Shown: one piece after another, positions 19,300-27,091 of the stretch
Layout: the number at the start of each line of letters is the position of its first letter
Position numbering within the stretch: the stretch's first letter is position 1
Assembly (NCBI GenBank): GCA_937860055.1
Contig: CALMBO010000011.1
Location: 1 to 64,000, forward strand
Source of the DNA: an uncultured Verrucomicrobiota bacterium
Lineage (GTDB): Bacteria; Verrucomicrobiota; Kiritimatiellia; CAIQIC01; Lenti-01
Direction: 5' to 3'
DNA length: 64,000 nucleotides
Translations under genes and position numbers: made by a program
The notes under the pieces: generated by a model
Database searches by the model: none
Seen by the model: only the letters and a program-made list of their open reading frames with translations
Told to the model about the DNA's origin: nothing

Positions 19300-20086
19300 C
19301 ACTTTCTCAAAGGCGTTCATCTACTCAGGAACAAAATACTTCATGCTGGACTCCCTCATGGGTCTCCTCCCATCGGAGTATGGCGATATTTACATGCCTA
19401 CCTGTGGCCGATTCGATTGGGGGCAGATACTGCGGCTACATGGTGTGGTGCAGCATATCTACGCTTCAGATATCAACCTGTGGCTGATTATGGCTCATCT
19501 TGGCATTCGTGATTTTACGGATGAAGTTATCTCCCTGCTTGAAATCCATCGCCAGAATCATTCTTCCGAATACTACATCCGCATACGTGATTGCTTTAAC
19601 CGCAACATGCCATTAGCCGAGGCCGCAGCTTCGCTAATTTACATAACCGTAAATTCATACAAGGGCGTCCTTCGCATTTCCTCATGCGGACGGTGTACTA
19701 ACGTCAACGCCAGGACGACCTTCATATACAACCCCGTCGCCATCCGTAAGCACGCCAACTTCCTACGCAATACGACCCTTGTAGCTGAAGATTTCGCTCC
19801 AACAGCCCTCAGGGCCAAAGCAGGCGATCTGGTGATGTTCGACCCGACATACCCTGGAACCCAGACGCATGCCTGCCGTTTCTCAACCGCAGACCACATC
19901 CGGCTCGCCCATGTCTGCCATGTCCTGGACAGGAAGGCCGTCTTGTTCCTTGTGACGGTCCCCGACGACCCCTTCGTCCGCCATATCTACAGGGACTTCT
20001 GCATCGAGCCGTTTGAGGCCAAGAGGATTCTGGGGCGGGCGAAGAACGGGGGCATGGCCGACGAGATTTTGGTGACTAATTACTAG
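19292..20086 (+). CDS. Divergent D12-class (Dam-like) DNA N6-adenine methyltransferase homologue
   Basis: Motif IV-like LVMFDPTYPG (DPPY replaced by DPTY), motif I-like IYMPTCGRFDW...YASDIN, Dam-like spacing and FSTADHIRLAHVCHVLDRKAVLFLVT. Confidence 0.65.
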   Translation: MNNTFSKAFIYSGTKYFMLDSLMGLLPSEYGDIYMPTCGRFDWGQILRLHGVVQHIYASDINLWLIMAHLGIRDFTDEVISLLEIHRQNHSSEYYIRIRDCFNRNMPLAEAAASLIYITVNSYKGVLRISSCGRCTNVNARTTFIYNPVAIRKHANFLRNTTLVAEDFAPTALRAKAGDLVMFDPTYPGTQTHACRFSTADHIRLAHVCHVLDRKAVLFLVTVPDDPFVRHIYRDFCIEPFEAKRILGRAKNGGMADEILVTNY

Positions 20087-20156
20087 GAACGATTTTGGCG
20101 AAAGCGTGTGCCTAGCCAGATTAAGAAACCAAATACACCAAGAAAGAAAAATAATA

Positions 20157-20921
20157 ATGAGCAAGAAAACCAACATGTACGCCTCTGCCGAAACATGGAA
20201 CCCCATCAAGGGGTGCCTGTTCGACTGCACCTACTGTAAGCCGAGTTTTCAGCAACAGGCGAAACGGCAGAAACACAACTGTACGGAATGCTATGAATTC
20301 ACCCCGCATCAGCATTTCGAACGGCTGTCGAAGATTCCCAATGCAGAAATCGTGTTTGTCGGAGGAAATGGGGACATCTCGTTCGCCGACCCTGTTTTCG
20401 TCAAGCAGATCATTGCTGCAATCGTGAAGAAGAACCTAAAGCGGCCTAACCAGGTCTATTACTTCCAGACCAAACGGCCTGAGTATCTGGCCCAGTTCAT
20501 CGGCGAGTTTCCGCCCAATGTGATCCTGGTGACAACCCTGGAGACCAATCGGGACGATGGATACGGGGCGGTCTCCAAGGCTCCGCCTCCGTCAAAGCGG
20601 TATGCCCAATTCAAGCAACTCGAATGGTCACGCAAGGTAGTCACTGTCGAACCTGCAATGGATTTTGACGTAGATGAATTCACCGAGTGGCTGATTTCGC
20701 TGAAGCCTGAATATGTCTGGCTTGGGTTCAACAGCCGTCCCCGCTCGGTACGCCTGCCAGAACCCTCCAAGGAGAAGATGCTGGCCTTGGCAGAACGTCT
20801 CAAGAAGGCGGGGATTCAGGTCCGGGGCAAGGAACTATGGGGGCTTGAACTAGAGATGTCTGAAGCATCGCTTGAGTGGACTGATGAGGACATTGAGGCG
20901 GAAGCGAGGCGGCTGTTCTGA
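20157..20921 (+). CDS. DUF5131 / phage Gp37-Gp68 family, radical-SAM-like protein
   Basis: TWNPIKGCLFDCTYC (CxxxCxxC), H...ERL, FVGGNGDISF, YYFQTKRPEY, ILVTTLETNRD. Confidence 0.8.
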   Translation: MSKKTNMYASAETWNPIKGCLFDCTYCKPSFQQQAKRQKHNCTECYEFTPHQHFERLSKIPNAEIVFVGGNGDISFADPVFVKQIIAAIVKKNLKRPNQVYYFQTKRPEYLAQFIGEFPPNVILVTTLETNRDDGYGAVSKAPPPSKRYAQFKQLEWSRKVVTVEPAMDFDVDEFTEWLISLKPEYVWLGFNSRPRSVRLPEPSKEKMLALAERLKKAGIQVRGKELWGLELEMSEASLEWTDEDIEAEARRLF

Positions 20922-20932
20922 AACTGAATAAT

Positions 20933-20969
20933 GGCGACGCCTGTGAGGCCACCGTTCGCAGGCGTCGCC
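20933..20969. repeat. 11-bp perfect inverted repeat GGCGACGCCTG/CAGGCGTCGCC, 15-nt loop
   Basis: Read directly in the gap between the DUF5131 gene and the next ORF. Confidence 0.7.
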
Positions 20970-20989
20970 AGATCCAGAAAGGGAATATT

Positions 20990-21964
20990 ATGAATACTCA
21001 AGATACTGTTAATCAGAACGATAATTCTTCCGCCGCTTTGCATACTTATGACAATTCGGCTCCGATCGTCTCGCCCGAACTGGTGACGGACATCATATAC
21101 CACATTCTTCGCTTCCAGCGTATTCCCAAGGAAGGGATTGAAATCTTATCCAGTAAGGCTTTGGCCGGCGACTTGCCAGCGACTTACTGTCTTATGAGAA
21201 AGGAACGTTCCTGTAATCTGCCATATGCTGTGGAATCCGCCATTGCTGATAACATAGACCTTGCTACTAAAATGGAAGATCCCCTCGCTGATTTCATGCG
21301 AGCTTGTAATTACTTATACCAGAGCAAGTACAGCGATGGGCTCAGGTTGCTGAACAAGCTGGCCGAGGAGGGCGTACCGGAAAGTATCTGGCAATTGGCA
21401 CTCTACGAAGCAGGTATCAAAGGTCCAAAGGCTTTAGACTATTGTCTGAAGGCCTCCGAGGCTGGATACATGCCCGCAACGGCAGCCTACAGCATCGCCC
21501 AAGGGGTCATCGCTGTCATGGAGAAAGAGTTGAAAGAAAAGAACAGGGATTCTTTCAATGCCCTGCATGGAGAAAACAGGGAGTTAATCCGTACCATTGA
21601 GACCCTGCGTGCCGAGCACAAAGCATTAATGGATAAAGAAACCCAGCAAATCGCTGTTCTTCAGAAGCGTTGCGTTTCTGCCGAGTCAAAACTTACATCT
21701 CTGTCCGTTGAGGCATTGAAAGATGAAGCAATTGGAATCCTCCAGTCTTCAACGAAGAAGGCAGAAGAGGACTGGCTTGAAGCTAAATGTGCCCAGGAAA
21801 CGGCAGAAGCAAAACAGATCAATGCCGAGACGATTGCCGACGACCTGACCCGCCGCAACAAGCGTCTCGCTGGTCTTCTCCGCAAGAACCGTATTGCCTT
21901 TAATGAGTATGAGTCCAGTTCGTCAACCGAGGACGGGGAATCTCATCCGGGGTTAGCGAGTTAA
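20990..21964 (+). CDS. Hypothetical protein, helical-repeat-like N-terminus and coiled-coil C-terminus
   Basis: DGLRLLNKLAEEGVPESIWQLALYEAG resembles Sel1-like repeats; C-terminal Lys/Glu heptad-like region. Confidence 0.55.
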   Translation: MNTQDTVNQNDNSSAALHTYDNSAPIVSPELVTDIIYHILRFQRIPKEGIEILSSKALAGDLPATYCLMRKERSCNLPYAVESAIADNIDLATKMEDPLADFMRACNYLYQSKYSDGLRLLNKLAEEGVPESIWQLALYEAGIKGPKALDYCLKASEAGYMPATAAYSIAQGVIAVMEKELKEKNRDSFNALHGENRELIRTIETLRAEHKALMDKETQQIAVLQKRCVSAESKLTSLSVEALKDEAIGILQSSTKKAEEDWLEAKCAQETAEAKQINAETIADDLTRRNKRLAGLLRKNRIAFNEYESSSSTEDGESHPGLAS

Positions 21965-21980
21965 CAAAGTATTATTCCCC

Positions 21981-22328
21981 ATGCCTCGTCCCCTCCAGCC
22001 CCAGCCCCATATTGACCCCGCCTCACAACCGGGTTTAACTGGTGGCCATTCCTTCCGCCTTATCGAGGCCAGGAAATACACCCTGAAGGAGGCTGGGAAG
22101 TTGGCTGGGGTCAGCGAGGCGACGATGCGTAACGAGGTGAAATTCGGCGAGATTCCCGTCATCAGGATCGGGACCAAGGCGATGATCGTTGATCGGGACT
22201 TGGAGCAGTACCTCCAGCGTCACTACCAGTACGAAGGGACTAAGGAGTCTCCGTCCGTTGGCTGTCCTTCCCTTCCCGACTGGGTTGAGGATTCTCCCTT
22301 GCTCAAGCCCAAGAGGAATGCGTCATGA
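21981..22328 (+). CDS. Excisionase / HTH_17-type DNA-binding protein
   Basis: YTLKEAGKLAGVSEATMRNEVKFGEIPVIRIGTKAMIVDRDLEQYL; overlaps integrase by 4 bp. Confidence 0.72.
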   Translation: MPRPLQPQPHIDPASQPGLTGGHSFRLIEARKYTLKEAGKLAGVSEATMRNEVKFGEIPVIRIGTKAMIVDRDLEQYLQRHYQYEGTKESPSVGCPSLPDWVEDSPLLKPKRNAS

Positions 22329-23446
22329 GGGCTCGGGCCATTGAAAGGCATCCGAACGGCCGCTGCTACCTCAAGTACAGGGAGAACGGCAAACGCCACC
22401 GCATTTTCCTTGGAACGACGGATCGCGAGGTCAAAAGGAAGTTGCGGGAGGTTCGGGCTTCCCATGAGGCTGGTCGCTTGCTGGATGACGGCAGGGCGAC
22501 AAGCAGGGTCATCTCCCCCCATGGCCCAGACATCAACCTGAAGGAACTCATCGTCAAGCACCTGGAGTTCACCAAGGGGGCGAAATCAGAAGAGACCTTC
22601 ATCCTCCGCCAACGAAATCTGCTCTATCTTCTGAAATTCCTGGGGGCATGTCCCATTTCTTCCATCACCGCCGACGACCTTCAGCGTTTCGCAGACTGGA
22701 TGAAGTCCAAGCATTCTCGCACAAAAACCGCATTCCATGCCCTGAGGGAATGTAGGACTCTCTTCCACTGGGGGAACAGGGCGGAGTTGATCAATTTTCC
22801 GATGTCCAGATTCCCCGTAGGTTCCGAACCCAGGGCGGATATCAAGAGGTTTACTTCCGAGGAGATTGCCAAACTTCTGACGGCTGCCTCTGGAGAGTTC
22901 AAGGACATGGTCCACTTCGGCTCCATGATGGGCCTCCGCCCCAAGGAACTGCGGGAACTCCGCCACGACCAGATTGACTGGGACGCCAAGCCGAGGCCGA
23001 TGCTGGTGATCGAGCACCACAAGACCCTCCAGACCTCCAGGGTTCCCATTCCCAGGAGCGTCCCCTTGTCCGATGTGGCTCTGGACATTCTTCGCCGTCA
23101 GCGTGCTCGCCATCCGCATTCAAAACTCGTCTTCCTCAACGGCAACGGCCAGCCCTACGAAAGGACGGCATATCGGAATCGCCTGCTTCGGCTCTGTCGC
23201 AAGGCTGGCATTGAGGAGAAGAGCCCCTACAGCCTTCGGCATTACGCAGGAGCCCAATGGGCACAGTTGACGGGATTAAGCACCGTCGCCCATCTGCTCG
23301 GGCATAGTTCTGTGAACGTCACAATGAGGTACTTGAAGAGGAACGAGCCCGCCCATTACAAGGCGGTGGATGACCTGGCTAAACTGGTCGAAGGGCTGGG
23401 GACAAAGCCTGAAGGCAAGGTTGTGGCCTTCGAGAAGCATGGGTGA
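22325..23446 (+). CDS. Tyrosine recombinase / integrase of element A
   Basis: GLRPKELRELR, HHKTLQTSRVPIP, YSLRHYAGAQWAQLTG, HLLGHSSVNVTMRYLKR. Confidence 0.93.
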   Translation: MRARAIERHPNGRCYLKYRENGKRHRIFLGTTDREVKRKLREVRASHEAGRLLDDGRATSRVISPHGPDINLKELIVKHLEFTKGAKSEETFILRQRNLLYLLKFLGACPISSITADDLQRFADWMKSKHSRTKTAFHALRECRTLFHWGNRAELINFPMSRFPVGSEPRADIKRFTSEEIAKLLTAASGEFKDMVHFGSMMGLRPKELRELRHDQIDWDAKPRPMLVIEHHKTLQTSRVPIPRSVPLSDVALDILRRQRARHPHSKLVFLNGNGQPYERTAYRNRLLRLCRKAGIEEKSPYSLRHYAGAQWAQLTGLSTVAHLLGHSSVNVTMRYLKRNEPAHYKAVDDLAKLVEGLGTKPEGKVVAFEKHG

Positions 23447-23530
23447 GGCGGGATGGGTGTCTGTTTAGGCAACCAGGATTGCCAACCTGGCCGCCCAATC
23501 CAATATATCCTGCCTATTTTCAGGCTGATG

Positions 23531-24193
23531 CTATAAAGACAAGACCTCCCAGTCTAATTCTTGGTGAACATAGACGGGAAAACATAGGTCTATCCTTTTA
23601 CCGATACATTCTTTATGGCCATTCTTTACCGGACCATTTGATTGGCTTGTTGCGATACCTATCAGTTTCAGGTCGTCGGTAAAAAGTGGACCACCGGAGC
23701 ATCCATTGGGCATATCATCGTAATAAAACCTGATAACGGGGGAGTTGTTGTCCAGATGGAATTGAGTCCTATGCATGGCTCTTCCGTCTGGGGCGAAGAA
23801 AAACCCGTCTACTGCAGCAGAATTATAGCCCGGTCGGAACGAAATCGCCGCTGGCCGGAGGGGAGTATGCTTGTCCCTGAACTGATAATACATATCCATA
23901 GCCGATGAGGTGGGGCCATCATCGTCGGCGAGCCCAGCATTCATGCCATCTGGAGCCAGAATCATGGCGTCCATTGTTGTAGCAACATACATGGCGAATG
24001 TAGCCTCTGCCCCATCGTAGACTCGTTTAACGTCGAATAGACAGACATCGTGCAGTCCAACTGGCAAGTAATTGTATGAATGGGCACATGTGAAAATGTA
24101 TTTGCCGCATAGAATCCCGAGTCCCGTAATGCCCGGATATTCTGCGGGAGAAATGTGAAACAGGGCGTCGAGTATAGCTTGGCACTGGCACAT
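23531..24193 (-). CDS. Trypsin-like serine protease
   Basis: ITGLGILCGKYIFTCAHSY (His), TTMDAMIL (Asp), NGCSGGPLFTDDLKLIGIATSQ (Ser). Confidence 0.75.
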   Translation of the reverse strand: MCQCQAILDALFHISPAEYPGITGLGILCGKYIFTCAHSYNYLPVGLHDVCLFDVKRVYDGAEATFAMYVATTMDAMILAPDGMNAGLADDDGPTSSAMDMYYQFRDKHTPLRPAAISFRPGYNSAAVDGFFFAPDGRAMHRTQFHLDNNSPVIRFYYDDMPNGCSGGPLFTDDLKLIGIATSQSNGPVKNGHKECIGKRIDLCFPVYVHQELDWEVLSL

Positions 24194-24241
24194 TGACGAA
24201 CCTGCTATCGATTAAGAACGACCGATATAATTGATTCTCGG

Positions 24242-24757
24242 TTAAAGGTCCACCCCATCAAAAGGCTTCAATAACGCAGGCCTTTTCACGGCCATGGCGG
24301 ACATTTTCCATGCAATTTGATCAAGCCATGGGCCGCTCTCGTCAATGCGAGAGGCGGCCTCACAGATAACCCTATTCATCTCCTCCATAGACGAATACTC
24401 AACAAACCGCCTTATCTCATCCTCAGCCGTGATATTGGCCGAACTCCATAACTGCACAATGGGAATCAGGCCTCTACGATTCGCAGGTTCAATAAGACCC
24501 TTTGGCAAATAGTGTAGAACTGATAATTGGCAGGCCATCATTGCTTGTTCTTTCCAATCTTCCTCCCTTTTTCCATGCCTGCTTTTGTATTTGTCGTCGA
24601 GTTCGGGGTCTTCGAATTCCTCACGATACTCTTTTTGGATCATCTGATCATACGCCTCATCATACTTCTGGACCGTTTCAGCAATGGTTATAGGCCCAAT
24701 ATTCTTGAGGTGATCGATGAATATTTTGGATATTGTCTTACAGTAAAGGTATCCCAT
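24242..24757 (-). CDS. Hypothetical helical protein (171 aa)
   Basis: ORF in minus-strand cluster. Confidence 0.55.
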   Translation of the reverse strand: MGYLYCKTISKIFIDHLKNIGPITIAETVQKYDEAYDQMIQKEYREEFEDPELDDKYKSRHGKREEDWKEQAMMACQLSVLHYLPKGLIEPANRRGLIPIVQLWSSANITAEDEIRRFVEYSSMEEMNRVICEAASRIDESGPWLDQIAWKMSAMAVKRPALLKPFDGVDL

Positions 24758-24787
24758 GTTATCCCTTTCTCTTCCAAATGCCCCTTG

Positions 24788-25138
24788 TCACTCACATGCC
24801 TGACCTGAATCAGGAGGATTAGGATCATCTTGGCCGATTCGTAGATTGTCTTTGTCGTCCGGAACCGGGGCGTCCACAGACCAATCCCCCGCCAGATTGA
24901 TTTGGCAGAACATAGGATTCCCCTTCAGGGCCTCTAATGCAAAATATGCCCTGGCCAGAGGCACCCATATCTCGTCATTGACTGTGGTTGCCACAACCGA
25001 GGCCTTGGAAAGTTCGTATATGACATAGGCTTTTGATTTGAAGGTGTTTCTCACAACCCGCCCGATGCATACATAATCCTCTCCGTCGAATTCAAGTATC
25101 CGATTGTCCCATTCTTTGTGGCTTTGATCTTCCCGCAT
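24788..25138 (-). CDS. Hypothetical protein (116 aa)
   Basis: ORF in minus-strand cluster. Confidence 0.5.
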   Translation of the reverse strand: MREDQSHKEWDNRILEFDGEDYVCIGRVVRNTFKSKAYVIYELSKASVVATTVNDEIWVPLARAYFALEALKGNPMFCQINLAGDWSVDAPVPDDKDNLRIGQDDPNPPDSGQACE

Positions 25139-25145
25139 TTGTCAC

Positions 25146-25517
25146 TCATCTCTTCTGGGGAGATTCCTCAACTTCTAAAGACTGACGAGAATCGCCAACT
25201 CGAACAGTAGATCCCTCTAGAATCCAGATGGGAAAATCCTGGGTCTCGTTGATCAGGACATCAAATGTGCCGGCCATGTTATATGATTTCCGCTCGCCAA
25301 CCCAGATTGACCCTTCGATGTAGAAATCAGCCGTGCCCACTCCCGTTTCAGACTCATATGGAGAAAGCCCAGAAACCTTCCACATCATTCCCTCCGGGAC
25401 CTTATGAGGGGCGTTCTCACCCGATAACTGGATAACTCGAACCGGGGGCGGATGAGGCATACAGGACGTTAAGAGCGAACATGCCATCAATATTAACGCT
25501 GTAAACGGCTTATTCAT
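25146..25517 (-). CDS. Putative lipoprotein
   Basis: MNKPFTALILMACSLLTSCMP is a lipobox-like signal peptide. Confidence 0.6.
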   Translation of the reverse strand: MNKPFTALILMACSLLTSCMPHPPPVRVIQLSGENAPHKVPEGMMWKVSGLSPYESETGVGTADFYIEGSIWVGERKSYNMAGTFDVLINETQDFPIWILEGSTVRVGDSRQSLEVEESPQKR

Positions 25518-25601
25518 GATTATCAATACATCCCGTGCTTGAGGCGAGCGGTTGGCGATTTTGGCAGAATGGTTCGCAGGCTTTTCTCGGCCAGCATTTC
25601 T

Positions 25602-26051
25602 TCATATCCTGTTCCACGGCCATGGTTGTCTCATTCGGATATCTTTCTCAATCGCCTTGTGGTTGCCCGTTTGAATGAACCATAATTTGACCATGCTTCC
25701 CTTGAGCACCTCGCCAAGAATCAACTTGTTGATTCGGCAGTTTGTTTCTTGGCCACCGACAAAGCAATTACGAGGCGATATCTGGCCATATCCAGTATTG
25801 AAGCGAGAGGTTAGGTTTATGCATTCACCTACATACATTGGCACATCATTAACGGTAACTATGTATACGCCACATCGCTTGTAAGTCTTTGGAATCCGAA
25901 ATCGGCAAAACAACCCATTCCCGTATCTGTTAAGAATGAGTCCTCGCCTGTTATTATACCCGCCTTGAGGGGCGTATTGATATGTCAGGCTCCCGTCTCT
26001 GTCTGGAACCAGGTCGCACACAAATGCAAATGCGTAGCCGTAAATATTCAT
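25602..26051 (-). CDS. GIY-YIG-like nuclease domain protein
   Basis: GVYIVTVNDVPMYVGECINLTSRFNTGYGQI...LWFIQTGNHKAIEKDI. Confidence 0.62.
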   Translation of the reverse strand: MNIYGYAFAFVCDLVPDRDGSLTYQYAPQGGYNNRRGLILNRYGNGLFCRFRIPKTYKRCGVYIVTVNDVPMYVGECINLTSRFNTGYGQISPRNCFVGGQETNCRINKLILGEVLKGSMVKLWFIQTGNHKAIEKDIRMRQPWPWNRI

Positions 26052-26657
26052 CTATTTCTTTTCAGTGGCTGGGCTTCCCCGGTCAAATGCATAGAGATAC
26101 TGCGACTCGATATGTGGAAAATCGGGATGGGTTTTCAAATCAAGGGGGAAAATATATTCCTTTTTCCAAATATTTCGCATTAAGAATGTGGCCACCATCA
26201 TCTTTGCGACTTCCCGATACTTTTTTGAGTTGGCGGGATGTGCGTGAGGAAGTTCCCACAAGAATGCGTTAATCCATTCTATGTTTTGAACATACAGAAA
26301 TAATGTTATGTCCTTGAGGTATTCTGGAGTTCCCCGTTCAACATCTGCGGACTTGGTGGCCTTTCCAAGCAAGTCATGGAAGGAATGCAGTGCCTCATAT
26401 ATTTGCTCTCTTGTCTTTTTTACGCTGGCTAAGTATTCAGATTCTGAATTATTCCATGCTGAAATGGCATCAGTCACTTTTTGCAACAATTCATCGGATG
26501 GCGGTTGCAGATGTTTTACTTTTTCCCGCCAGTAAAGAATATGATTTTGCCTCCATTCTTCAACCTGCTCCTTTGAAACGGCTTTTGGCTGGCCCCTATG
26601 TAGCGATTTCACCGCTGCTACCACCTCGTCCATCAGTTTCATGTCAGCGTCTTTCAT
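26052..26657 (-). CDS. Hypothetical helical protein, first gene of minus-strand cargo cluster
   Basis: ORF directly abutting the GIY-YIG gene. Confidence 0.55.
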   Translation of the reverse strand: MKDADMKLMDEVVAAVKSLHRGQPKAVSKEQVEEWRQNHILYWREKVKHLQPPSDELLQKVTDAISAWNNSESEYLASVKKTREQIYEALHSFHDLLGKATKSADVERGTPEYLKDITLFLYVQNIEWINAFLWELPHAHPANSKKYREVAKMMVATFLMRNIWKKEYIFPLDLKTHPDFPHIESQYLYAFDRGSPATEKK

Positions 26658-26755
26658 GCCTATCCCTTTCTCCTGCCTAGATCGAAGAGGCCGATCGGAG
26701 AATAGCATTCAGAAAAACTGTCGTCAATTTGAGGCGGAAGTCAGGCCTCCGGCAG

Positions 26756-26824
26756 GTGGCCACTTAGTGGCCACTTCTGCATTGCACGATGCGTTTTATG
26801 CGTTATATGCGTCCTATGCGGGTT
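26756..26824. repeat. Direct repeats next to attR: GTGGCCACTT twice (26756-26765, 26767-26776) and four 9-bp ATGCGTNNN units (26789-26824)
   Basis: ATGCGTTTT ATGCGTTAT ATGCGTCCT ATGCGGGTT read directly. Confidence 0.7.
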
Positions 26825-26893
26825 TGCACAACCCGTTTTAGCATCTATAACTTATGCATATTCAACTGGTTACACCATTTTGCCTAGGTGCCC

Positions 26894-26938
26894 CTCACAT
26901 GCACGAGGTCATAGGTTCAAGTCCTATAACGCCCACCA
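26894..26938 (+). pseudogene. 3' fragment of tRNA-Val(CAC), presumed attR of element A
   Basis: CTCACAT anticodon loop (CAC), GCACG, AGGTC variable loop, ATAGG-TTCAAGT-CCTAT T-arm, AACGCCC-A-CCA; no acceptor 5' strand or D-arm upstream. Confidence 0.8.
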
Positions 26939-27011
26939 CCCTTCGCTCTTCACTTCGTTCAGAGCTGCGGGTGGCGAGCCACCCGGCAGATCAAAAGTGA
27001 AGCGCGAAGGG
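26939..27011. repeat. Compound (nested) inverted repeat immediately after the tRNA fragment
   Basis: Outer CCCTTCGC-T-CTTCACTT / AAGTGAAG-C-GCGAAGGG; inner CGGGTGGC-GA-GCCACCCG. Confidence 0.8.
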
Positions 27012-27091
27012 TGCCCCACATAGCCTTGGCGACGTGGGGCGGTTCTTAAGGGCTCGGCTCTCCACCAAATGCCCCCCCCGCCCAAAAGGCA

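Larger units (their letters stand above)
1..26938. mobile_element. Right-hand part of a large integrative element (element A) presumed inserted in a tRNA-Val(CAC) gene; left end and intact tRNA expected outside the window
   Basis: Xis plus tyrosine integrase at 21981-23446, plasmid/phage-type primase, serine recombinase and R-M cargo, terminated by a tRNA 3' fragment ending in CCA at 26938. Composition is visibly less GC-rich than the right half of the window. Confidence 0.7.

Noticed and set aside
26881-26938. Complete tRNA gene at the right end of element A
   Set aside because: Only the anticodon loop onward is present; no D-arm or 5' acceptor strand upstream, so it was called an att fragment. 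An initial tRNA-Ala reading was dropped because the canonical loop CTCACAT gives anticodon CAC.
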